Below, one piece after another: positions 1 through 5,980 of a DNA stretch of 7,292 nucleotides (the stretch's first letter is position 1; every line of letters starts with the position of its first letter). This stretch comes from Cyanobacteriota bacterium (lineage in GTDB: Bacteria; Cyanobacteriota; Cyanobacteriia; PCC-6307; Cyanobiaceae): positions 1 through 7,292 of the forward strand of contig JAPLIF010000105.1 of the NCBI GenBank assembly GCA_026389255.1, written 5' to 3'. The notes beneath the pieces were generated by a model, which saw only the letters and a program-made list of their open reading frames with translations, did not search any database and was not told the DNA's origin. The translations under genes and the position numbers were made by a program.

Positions 1-437
1 CGCAGGTCGAGGTAGCGGTGGCGTAGGCGCAGCTCCTCACGGGTGTTCTCCTCGTCGTGCAACGAGACGGGAAAGGGCAGGGTGCCCTTGACGGCATTGA
101 GCACGGTGATGGAGCTGGCCAGCACCTCAATGGCGCCGGTGGCCAGCCGTTCGTTGAGGGATTCGGCGGGGCGGGCCCGCAGCGTCCCCTGCACCTGGAT
201 CACGGTTTCGTTGCGCAGGTGGCTGGCGGTGGCAAAGGCCGCGGCGCAGGCGGCCTGGAGGCTGGCATCGGCACTGGCCAGCTCCGGATCCACGGTGATC
301 TGCACACTGCCGCTGCGGTCGCGCAGGTCGACGAAGATGACGCCGCCGTGGTCCCGGCTGCGGTCCACCCAGCCGCAGAGCTGGACCGCCTGGCCGGCGT
401 GGTCGGCACGTAGATCGCCGCATCCGTGGCTGCGCAT
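1..437 (-). CDS. aspS: Aspartyl-tRNA synthetase, N-terminal part (partial, cut by window edge)
   Basis: Class II aminoacyl-tRNA synthetase that charges tRNA-Asp (in many cyanobacteria possibly also tRNA-Asn) in the cytoplasm. Only the first 145 residues are present. The visible part begins [10 protein letters not shown], followed by the OB-fold anticodon-binding domain at about residues 15-105, with [20 protein letters not shown] as its most recognisable stretch. It then enters the bacterial-type linker with [14 protein letters not shown] and ends in HRYLDL, the conserved RYLDLR segment that precedes the catalytic domain. The ATG at 437-435 is chosen because MRSHGCG is the usual start in this family. 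A TTG lies six codons upstream in frame but has no supporting ribosome-binding site. No Shine-Dalgarno sequence is visible. The gene is divergent from the carbonic anhydrase gene. The identification is secure; the catalytic motifs lie outside the window. Confidence 0.95.
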   Translation of the reverse strand, partial: MRSHGCGDLRADHAGQAVQLCGWVDRSRDHGGVIFVDLRDRSGSVQITVDPELASADASLQAACAAAFATASHLRNETVIQVQGTLRARPAESLNERLATGAIEVLASSITVLNAVKGTLPFPVSLHDEENTREELRLRHRYLDL

Positions 438-584
438 GGTGTGAACGGCAAGCAATCGGGGATTTTCCCATGGCGGCGGCATGGGGTTGGCGGCTGTGCT
501 GTTTGATGACAGTGATCGGTGGGCAACGGACGCCGGGGCCTGGCGTGGCTACCGGTGGGGGGTTCTTGGTGCGTCCTTGACGTG
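438..584. promoter_or_regulatory. Divergent intergenic region between aspS and the carbonic anhydrase gene
   Basis: These 147 bases lie between two divergent start codons and must carry the promoter of each gene unless one starts further away. I could not find a convincing -35/-10 pair on either strand. The region is GC-rich, with one AT-rich patch around 461-467 close to the aspS start. The right part is open in the carbonic anhydrase frame from 519, so an earlier start for that gene would shrink the region. The promoter role rests on position only. Confidence 0.35.
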
Positions 585-1325
585 ATGCTTCCCCGTCGTC
601 AGATTTTGGTGAGCTCTGCCCTCGGCATTGCCGGCGCTGTCTTGCCGATGGCCCTTTCCAAGGGTGCGCAGGCTGCCGGCACAATGGAGAACAAGCTTCT
701 AGAGAGCCTCCAGGTCTGCACCCCCAAGGATGCGTTGACTCGTCTCAGGGAGGGAAATGCCCGCTTCGCCAAGGCCTGGACTGCAGCCCATGGCGGTGCA
801 TCGCCGGAGCAGCGCATGCAGCGGCTCAACAGCATCTGGGAGAACAACTGTCAGATCGATCCGCTCGCCCTGGCCCAGGGCCAGAGGCCCTTTGCCGCCA
901 TCCTTTCCTGCGCCGACGCCCGCGTGGATCCCAGCTGGCTGTTCGCCTGTGGATCCGGGGAGTTGTTCCAGGTGCGTAGCGCCGGCAACACGGCGTTTGA
1001 TGAGGCCATCGCCTCCCTCGAATTTGCCGTGGCGGTTCTGGGTACGCCCTTGGTGGTGGTGCTGGGGCATAGCGCCTGCGGCGCGGTCAAGGCGGCGATG
1101 GCCAGCGAGCCCCTCACGCCGCTGCTGGAGGGGTTGGTGAAGCCGATCCGGGCGAGCCTGAGGAGCGGCGACGATCTCACCCAGGCCATCGAGGGCAATA
1201 CCCGCTATGCCGCCACCCAGCTCACCGCCCGCAGCGCCGTGCTGAAAGACGCGGTGGCTGCCGGCAAGTTCACCATCCGCAGTGCCTCGTTCGACATCGG
1301 CAGCGGGGTGGTGACGTTGTTGTGA
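585..1325 (+). CDS. Beta-class carbonic anhydrase with N-terminal export signal
   Basis: Zinc enzyme interconverting CO2 and bicarbonate. The product of 246 residues opens with MLPRRQIL, a twin-arginine pair followed by a hydrophobic stretch (about 7-23) and an AQA cleavage-type site near residues 28-30. This suggests Tat export to the periplasm or thylakoid lumen. The beta-class zinc and catalytic residues are all visible: C109, D111 and R113 in SCADAR, then H162 and C165 in GHSACG. The end, FDIGSGVVTLL, is the normal family C-terminus. The linker between the N-terminal helices and the first zinc ligand (about 66-100) seems long and contains C89; C122 follows the active-site segment. This resembles EcaB-type exported beta-carbonic anhydrases of cyanobacteria (family knowledge). 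The ATG at 585 is preferred because it places the RR motif at the N-terminus; an in-frame ATG at 519 would add 22 residues unlike a leader. No clear ribosome-binding site. Confidence 0.9.
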   Translation: MLPRRQILVSSALGIAGAVLPMALSKGAQAAGTMENKLLESLQVCTPKDALTRLREGNARFAKAWTAAHGGASPEQRMQRLNSIWENNCQIDPLALAQGQRPFAAILSCADARVDPSWLFACGSGELFQVRSAGNTAFDEAIASLEFAVAVLGTPLVVVLGHSACGAVKAAMASEPLTPLLEGLVKPIRASLRSGDDLTQAIEGNTRYAATQLTARSAVLKDAVAAGKFTIRSASFDIGSGVVTLL

Positions 1326-1402
1326 TGGCGGTTCGCTAATGCACAAGGAACTTGCCCGTCCAGGGCCAGCGCCCACCTCGCCGCCAGCCGCCCGGGTTCC
1401 GA

Positions 1403-1408
1403 GATAAT
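1403..1408 (+). promoter_or_regulatory. Possible -10 box (GATAAT) for the glycosyltransferase gene
   Basis: GATAAT differs from the sigma-70 consensus TATAAT at one position and stands in a conspicuously AT-rich patch (about 1401-1421) within otherwise GC-rich DNA. It would place the transcript start about 15-20 bases before the GTG start at 1434. No good -35 element is seen 16-18 bases upstream, so this is tentative. Read-through from the carbonic anhydrase gene, which ends 108 bases before the glycosyltransferase start, is the alternative. Confidence 0.25.
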
Positions 1409-1433
1409 TTGAAAATCATTAACGCCCGCTGGC

Positions 1434-2219
1434 GTGATCCCCCTTATTTCAGTGATCACGCCGGTGTTGCCGGCCAATTCTGGTTGGCTTACCGAGACCT
1501 GGCTCAGCCTGCGGCAGCAGCAAGCGGAGTCGGAGCACCCCTGGGACTGGGAGTGGCTGGTCCAGTGTGACGGTCTGGAATCCCTGCAGGAGTCCCTCCC
1601 TGATGACGGCAGGATTCGCCAGCAAGCCAACCCGGTGGCCTTTGGGCCGGCCCTGGCCCGCACCCTGGCTTTGGCCCGGGCCCGGGGCTCCCTGGTGAAG
1701 GTGCTCGATGCCGATGATCAGCTCACGCCAGGTCAGCTGGCCCGGGAGGTGGCCTTGTTCCAGAGCCATCCGGAGGTGGGCTGGCTCACAGCGGCCGCCC
1801 TCGACCTGTTGCCCGATGGCCGCTGCGTCGCTCCGGGGTGGGCAGCGCCGGAGGGCGCGATCCCGATTGGCTGGGTGGCTGGCTGGTGGCACCAGCATGG
1901 CCGGCGGCTGCCGGTGCATCCGGCCAGCCTCTGTGTGCGCAGCGAGCTGCTGCGGGCCCTGGGGGGCTGGATGGCTTTGCCCGCCTCGGAGGACACCGGT
2001 TTGCTGCTGGCCCTCAATGCCGTGGCGGAGGGCTGGCACCTTGGCCAGCCGGGCCTGCTCTATCGCAAGTGGCCGTCCCAGCTCACCGCCTCCTCCCTGC
2101 TGGAGTCCCGCCACGGCCACCGCCATGACGCCTACGCCATCGCCGAGCAGCAGGCCGAAGCCCTCGGGGCCTGGGGTGTGCGCTGGCCGGCGGGGCCCCC
2201 AGTGGCTCAAATCAGCTAG
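1434..2219 (+). CDS. Family 2 (GT-A fold) glycosyltransferase, acceptor unknown
   Basis: Likely transfers a sugar from a nucleotide-sugar donor to an unknown acceptor in the cytoplasm. The 261-residue protein begins ISVITPVL (residues 5-12), the first strand of the nucleotide-binding GT-A domain. It has the metal-binding DXD-type motif in KVLDADDQL (D92, D94, D95), followed by the usual segment describing the expected second half of the domain (VGWLTAAALDLLPDG, 115-129). A candidate catalytic base is in LPASEDTGLL (E186, D187), matching the family ED motif. There is no membrane segment or signal peptide. At 261 residues it is close to a bare GT2 domain. The start is a GTG, the only sensible start after the in-frame stop at 1410-1412; no Shine-Dalgarno sequence is visible. 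It converges with ktrA, and its neighbours do not suggest a substrate. Class is fairly certain; specific function is not. Confidence 0.8.
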   Translation: MIPLISVITPVLPANSGWLTETWLSLRQQQAESEHPWDWEWLVQCDGLESLQESLPDDGRIRQQANPVAFGPALARTLALARARGSLVKVLDADDQLTPGQLAREVALFQSHPEVGWLTAAALDLLPDGRCVAPGWAAPEGAIPIGWVAGWWHQHGRRLPVHPASLCVRSELLRALGGWMALPASEDTGLLLALNAVAEGWHLGQPGLLYRKWPSQLTASSLLESRHGHRHDAYAIAEQQAEALGAWGVRWPAGPPVAQIS

Positions 2220-2240
2220 CTACCGCTCACCTTGATGCGA

Positions 2241-2957
2241 TCAGCAGCGGCAGGGCAACCCATTGAGGGCTTCGGCCGATCCCATCACCACCAGCAGCTC
2301 GCCCGCCTTGAGCACATGGGAGGCCGGCGGGTTGACGGTCAGCTGGTTCTCCGGGCCTGCGGCCAGGACGGTGATGTTATGGGTCATGCCTAAATTCAGG
2401 TCCTGCAGCGTTCGGTTCACGAAGGCTTGGGGGACGCGGATTTCCTCGATGCTGTTGCGGTCATCGAGCTTCAGTCGTTCCAGCAGGTTCGGCCGCACCA
2501 GCTCCAGCCCAAGGCGATGGCCCTGCATTTTGGAGGGATAGACCACCCGATCGGCTCCCACCCTCTGCAGCAGTTTCAGGTGCAGATCACTGGTGGCCCG
2601 GGCAATCACCTGCTTCACCCTGGTGCCATCGCTGTGCTTCACGATCAAGGTGGCGGTGATGCTCGCTTCAATCGGTTCGCCGATGGCGACCACCACCGTG
2701 TCGACTTCCAGGGCCCCGGCCTCGCGGAGGGCCTCCTCATCGGTGCAGTCCACCACCCTGGCTTCGATTGAGGGATCGATCAGGCTGACCGTATCGATGG
2801 CGCGCTGGTTGGCATCGATGGCCAATACCGAGGCACCGTTCTGGGTCAATTCGTCGCAGACTGCCGATCCGAATCGACCTACGCCGATTACAGCAAAGGT
2901 GCCGCAAGACGTTGATGCCTTTTGTCCCCAGGGCCACAGGGTGTTGCTGACTGCCAT
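2241..2957 (-). CDS. ktrA: KtrA-type RCK regulatory subunit of the K+ uptake system
   Basis: Cytoplasmic regulatory subunit that forms a ring on the KtrB channel subunit and gates K+ (Na+-dependent) uptake in response to bound nucleotide. The 238-residue product has a short N-terminal extension (1-19), then an RCK_N Rossmann domain: FAVIGVGRFG carries GxGxxG at G25, G27 and G30, and AID places acidic D48 at the end of strand 2. VDTVVVAIG (85-93) is another typical strand. From about residue 160 a small RCK_C (TrkA_C) domain follows, with EIRVP, ITVLAA and LKAGELLVVMG. The length fits KtrA/TrkA-C single-copy proteins rather than the doubled TrkA. It follows ktrB by 11 bases, with AAGG about nine bases before the ATG. 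It is the last gene of the minus-strand run, ending 21 bases from the convergent glycosyltransferase stop. Identification is strong; ligand preference (ATP/ADP versus NAD(H)) cannot be read here. Confidence 0.92.
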   Translation of the reverse strand: MAVSNTLWPWGQKASTSCGTFAVIGVGRFGSAVCDELTQNGASVLAIDANQRAIDTVSLIDPSIEARVVDCTDEEALREAGALEVDTVVVAIGEPIEASITATLIVKHSDGTRVKQVIARATSDLHLKLLQRVGADRVVYPSKMQGHRLGLELVRPNLLERLKLDDRNSIEEIRVPQAFVNRTLQDLNLGMTHNITVLAAGPENQLTVNPPASHVLKAGELLVVMGSAEALNGLPCRC

Positions 2958-2968
2958 CAGGTCATGCC

Positions 2969-4405
2969 TTAGAGGAAGATGTCGGCGCGGGGGTAGCCGA
3001 CCCTGGACTGGGGACGGCTGCCGTAGAGGGCTGAGAGCCCCAGCATGATGCCAAGCCTGCCGACGAACATCCCCACCATCAGCACCAGCTGGCCCCAGCG
3101 ATTCAAGTTGGCCGTCACCCCAACATCGAGCCCGACGGTGCCGAAGGCCGACATGCAGGTGAACAGCTTCTCAAGGAAGCTGTAGGACTGGCCGCTCGGG
3201 GCACCCCCCGCCGTGGGGCCTAGACCGAGCAGCAGGGTCATCAAGATCACGAACAGTCCGGAGGCCAGGGCCACGCCCACGGCCTTGAGCACGATCTCGC
3301 CGGGAATCTCGTGGTTGTGGATGATCACCGACTTGCGACCTTCCAGGGTGGAGCGGGTGGCCCCCATCAGCACGGCAAAGGTGGTGGTCTTGATCCCACC
3401 CCCGGTGCCGCCGGGGCTGGCACCGATGAACATCAGCACAATCATCAGCAGCAGGCCCGCCTCCGAGAGCGTCTCGATTGAGAGCGGCACCGTGTTGAAG
3501 CCGGCGGTGCGGGTGGTGATCGACTGAAACAGCGTCACCTGCAGCTTTTCCCAGAGGCTGAGGGAATGCACGACCCCATCGGGCGCGAACCTTTCGGTGA
3601 ACAGCAAGCCCAGGGCCCCCAGCACGATCAACAGCAGGGTGCTGCGCAGCACCAGGCGTGTATGCAGACTGAGGTGGCGCAGCGGTTGCCGAGCGAAGCG
3701 TTTGCGCCAGAGCTGCCAGAGTTCGTTGGTGACGCGCCAACCGATGCCGCCGCTGACGATCAGGGCACCGATGACGCCGTTGACCACAGGATTGGCCTTA
3801 TAACCCACCAGGTTGTCACTCCAGAGACCGAAGCCAGCGTTGTTGTAAGCACTGATGCAGTGAAACATCGCCGCCCACAGTCTTTCGCCGTGGTTAGTGA
3901 TGGCGGTGAACCCGAAGCTATAGAGGATCAGGGTGCCTGCCCCCATGAAGCAACCGGCGGCGATCAGGATCTGGTGGAAGGTGGGACCGATGCCGCCGAC
4001 GCCAAACTCATCGAGGGCCCGGCCCTTGTCGAGGCGCAGACGCAAACCGGAGCGACCCTGCACGAAACCCTGCAAAAAGGTGGTGATCGCCATCAGGCCG
4101 AGGCCGCCGGTGATGATCAAACCGGCCAGGGTCACCTGCCCGAAGAAGGTGAGGTCCTGGCCCACGTCGATGATCGAAAGCCCCGTTACGGTCAGGGCCG
4201 AGGTCGCCGTGAACAGGGCCTGCCATAGCCCCACATCGCCCTTGGAGCAGAGGGGTGAGGCCAGCAGCAGGGTGCCCACGGCAATCAGCAGGGCACCGGT
4301 GATTACCGTGAACTGCGGCACCGTGAGGCGATGGCGCCAGCGCAGCAGGCGTCCCCCCAGGGCTTTAAGCGAGCTCGATGGCATTGATTTGGGGCCGTTG
4401 GTCAA
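2969..4405 (-). CDS. ktrB: KtrB/TrkH-family K+ transporter, membrane subunit
   Basis: Membrane pore subunit of the Ktr K+ uptake system. The 478-residue protein has the four M1-P-M2 repeats of the superfamily, with all four selectivity-filter glycines present: G75 (LTVTGL), G191 (NNAGFG), G302 (TRTAGF) and G425 (GTVGL). The intramembrane gating loop of the third repeat is clear in ASPGGTGGGIKTTT (329-342), and a conserved Arg sits in the last helix (FVGRLG, R450). The start assigned is a TTG at 4405, with GAGG about ten bases upstream. An ATG at 4384 giving MPSSSLKAL, seven residues shorter, is equally possible and changes no domain. Twelve bases separate it from the SDR stop, and the frame is continuous with the SDR frame through that TGA. 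The partner ktrA follows immediately. Nothing is missing from the core transporter. In Synechocystis the system also uses KtrE; no such gene is in this window. Confidence 0.93.
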   Translation of the reverse strand: MTNGPKSMPSSSLKALGGRLLRWRHRLTVPQFTVITGALLIAVGTLLLASPLCSKGDVGLWQALFTATSALTVTGLSIIDVGQDLTFFGQVTLAGLIITGGLGLMAITTFLQGFVQGRSGLRLRLDKGRALDEFGVGGIGPTFHQILIAAGCFMGAGTLILYSFGFTAITNHGERLWAAMFHCISAYNNAGFGLWSDNLVGYKANPVVNGVIGALIVSGGIGWRVTNELWQLWRKRFARQPLRHLSLHTRLVLRSTLLLIVLGALGLLFTERFAPDGVVHSLSLWEKLQVTLFQSITTRTAGFNTVPLSIETLSEAGLLLMIVLMFIGASPGGTGGGIKTTTFAVLMGATRSTLEGRKSVIIHNHEIPGEIVLKAVGVALASGLFVILMTLLLGLGPTAGGAPSGQSYSFLEKLFTCMSAFGTVGLDVGVTANLNRWGQLVLMVGMFVGRLGIMLGLSALYGSRPQSRVGYPRADIFL

Positions 4406-4417
4406 CTGGGAATGACC

Positions 4418-5155
4418 TCAGATCAAATAACCACCAGACACCTTGATGTTGGTGCCGGTGATGTAGGCGCTCTCCGGATCCACCAGGAACAGCACCGCCC
4501 TGGCGATTTCGGCCTCGCTGCCGTAGCGGCCGGCGGGAATGCGCTCCAGGGGTGGTTTGCGCTCGGAATTGTCCAGGGTGCCGGGGGACACGCCGTTGAC
4601 GGTGATGCCGTGGGGGGCCTCGGTGACGGCCAGGGTGCGGGTGAGCATCAGCACCCCGGTTTTGCCGATTTTGTAGGAGGTGAGGGCCGGCACCGAGCCC
4701 TGGCTGTCCGCATCCACATCAATCAGGCTGACGATGCGGCCGAAACCCTGCTGGCGCATCAGCGGCAGCACCGCGCGACAGGCGTGATAGGTGATGTGCA
4801 GGGTTTGCTCCACCCCCGCGTGCCATTCGGCCACGCTGAGGTCATGGAGGCGTTTCCAGACGATGCCGCAGGCATTATTGACCAGAATATCTAATCGACC
4901 GAAATCGGCCGCCGCCTGGCTGAAGGCCGCCTGCGTGGCTTCGGCATCGCCCAGGTCGGCCTGCACCATGGCGGCCCGGCGGCCCATGGAGGCGATGTCC
5001 TGCACCACCTGCCGGGCTTCATCCTGGCTGTGGTGGTAATGCACCAGCACATCGGCACCGGCAGTGGCCAGGGCCAGGGCGATGCTGCGACCGGTGCGGC
5101 GCCCGGCGCCGGTGACCAGGGCGACTCGCCCCTGCAGGGGGTGTTCGCAGGTCAT
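4418..5155 (-). CDS. SDR-family oxidoreductase, pteridine-reductase-like (PTR1/FolM type)
   Basis: NADPH-type short-chain dehydrogenase/reductase of 245 residues, cytoplasmic. The cofactor motif is TGAGRRTG (15-22), i.e. TGxxxRxG, the version typical of pteridine reductases rather than the common TGxxxGxG. LDILVNNAC (88-96) is the standard NNAG-type strand. The catalytic segment reads IVSLIDVDADSQG followed by SYKIGK. Y161 and K165 are the SDR Tyr and Lys, and where most SDRs have a catalytic Ser there is LID with D146, as Asp181 in Leishmania PTR1 and the corresponding Asp in E. coli FolM. ITVNGVSPG and YITGTNIKVSGGY complete the fold. Start and stop are coupled to neighbours: its ATG overlaps the preceding stop by four bases (ATGA), and ktrB starts 12 bases after its end. 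The family call is firm; pterin as substrate is an inference from signature and neighbour. A sepiapterin-reductase-like or other carbonyl reductase remains possible. Confidence 0.85.
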   Translation of the reverse strand: MTCEHPLQGRVALVTGAGRRTGRSIALALATAGADVLVHYHHSQDEARQVVQDIASMGRRAAMVQADLGDAEATQAAFSQAAADFGRLDILVNNACGIVWKRLHDLSVAEWHAGVEQTLHITYHACRAVLPLMRQQGFGRIVSLIDVDADSQGSVPALTSYKIGKTGVLMLTRTLAVTEAPHGITVNGVSPGTLDNSERKPPLERIPAGRYGSEAEIARAVLFLVDPESAYITGTNIKVSGGYLI

Positions 5156-5976
5156 CGGGTTTCGATCGTTTCGGCTTGGCGCAGTTGGTTGATCAGGTCC
5201 GGATGGTGGGTGCGGATGATATCGGGGCCGGCATAGAGCACGTTGGAGGCGAACAGGATGCGGGCCAGCCGCTCGGGTTTGCGGGCCGCATAGAGAAGGA
5301 TCGGGCAGCCCAGCACCCGCAGCCGATCCAGGTTCCAGAGCACGCCGTTCTGCAGTTGCACCTTGGCGTAGTCATCGGTGGAAGGGTGAATGATGCCCAG
5401 GTTGGGGTCGATGATCACCTCCTGGACCCCGGCGGCCCGGGCCTGCTCCACCCGGGGACCGAGGTGATCCAAGAGGCCCTGCAGCCGGTAGGGCACCGGA
5501 GCGGCCTCGCGCATGCGGTAGGCGTCGCCGTAGGGCATGTAGGTGAGCATCAGGGGGGCCCCGGCCCGGGCCACCGCCTCCAGGGCCTCCGCTGCAACGC
5601 TGCCGCCGGTGAAATTGATGTCGGTGGCGCCTTCCTGCAGGGCGAAGCGCACCGTGTCCGAACTCCAGGTGTCCACCGAAACCCGATAGCCCTCGGCCCG
5701 CAGGCGCCGCAGGGGGCCCTCCAGGCGCCGCTGCTCTTCGGCGTCGTCGATCATCGCCGCGGTCGGGGTGATCGAGCGGGCCCCCAGATCGAGGATGGTG
5801 CAGCCTTCCTGGGTCAGCCAGGCGGCCCGCTCCAGCAGTTGGGCCTCGGAGCCCACCACCGAGTCGCTGACCATCGACTCCGGTGACAGGTTGATCACAC
5901 CAAGGAGTGTGGCGGAGCTCAGGGGGGGCATGGGGGGTGGGGTCGGGAGGGTGAGGGAGGCGGATCGGGACGCCAT
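5152..5976 (-). CDS. Dihydropteroate synthase-fold (pterin-binding) protein, divergent, probably not a canonical FolP
   Basis: TIM-barrel protein of 274 residues related to dihydropteroate synthase. Conserved landmarks appear in order: GVINLSPES (26-34, compare GILNVTPDSF, with N29), LDLGARSITPTA (62-73, in place of DIGGESTRPG), VSVDT (99-103, D102), DINFTGG (119-125, N121), IIDPNLG (188-194, D190), AARKPERL (230-237, R232-K233, compare SRK) and IIRTHHP (253-259, R255 and H257, compare RVHD). Residues that hold the pterin are thus mostly kept, while the two mobile loops that bind pABA and diphosphate are rewritten. An unusual Ser/Pro-rich stretch precedes the barrel (2-21); an internal ATG (M16) could be the true start. 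The gene begins 4 bases after gpgS and overlaps the SDR start by four. A folate role is doubtful; a pterin-binding or other pterin-using role is inferred. Confidence 0.82.
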   Translation of the reverse strand: MASRSASLTLPTPPPMPPLSSATLLGVINLSPESMVSDSVVGSEAQLLERAAWLTQEGCTILDLGARSITPTAAMIDDAEEQRRLEGPLRRLRAEGYRVSVDTWSSDTVRFALQEGATDINFTGGSVAAEALEAVARAGAPLMLTYMPYGDAYRMREAAPVPYRLQGLLDHLGPRVEQARAAGVQEVIIDPNLGIIHPSTDDYAKVQLQNGVLWNLDRLRVLGCPILLYAARKPERLARILFASNVLYAGPDIIRTHHPDLINQLRQAETIETR

Positions 5977-5980
5977 GGGA

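Noticed and set aside
459..469. A short inverted repeat, GGGATTTTCCC, in the aspS upstream region
   Set aside because: It has only four paired bases per arm and is not repeated elsewhere that I can see, so it could be chance.
519..584. An earlier start (ATG 519) for the carbonic anhydrase gene
   Set aside because: The extra 22 residues do not resemble a leader and would push the twin-arginine motif away from the N-terminus. The ATG at 585 gives a standard export signal.
1449..2210. A 253-codon open frame on the minus strand opposite the glycosyltransferase gene
   Set aside because: It is low in complexity (Gly/Gln/Pro/His rich) and lies opposite a gene with clear GT-A motifs. It is a shadow of the sense-strand codon bias.
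2223..2250. An imperfect hairpin at the convergent junction (CCGCT/AGCGG outer stem, TGAT-GCG-ATCA inner stem)
   Set aside because: The stem is broken by an internal loop, overlaps the end of ktrA and has no T-run on either side, so it is not a convincing intrinsic terminator.
3566..4228. A 220-codon open frame on the plus strand inside ktrB
   Set aside because: It is antisense to a gene with all four K+ filter glycines. The acidic, Gln- and Asp-rich translation is a complement artefact.
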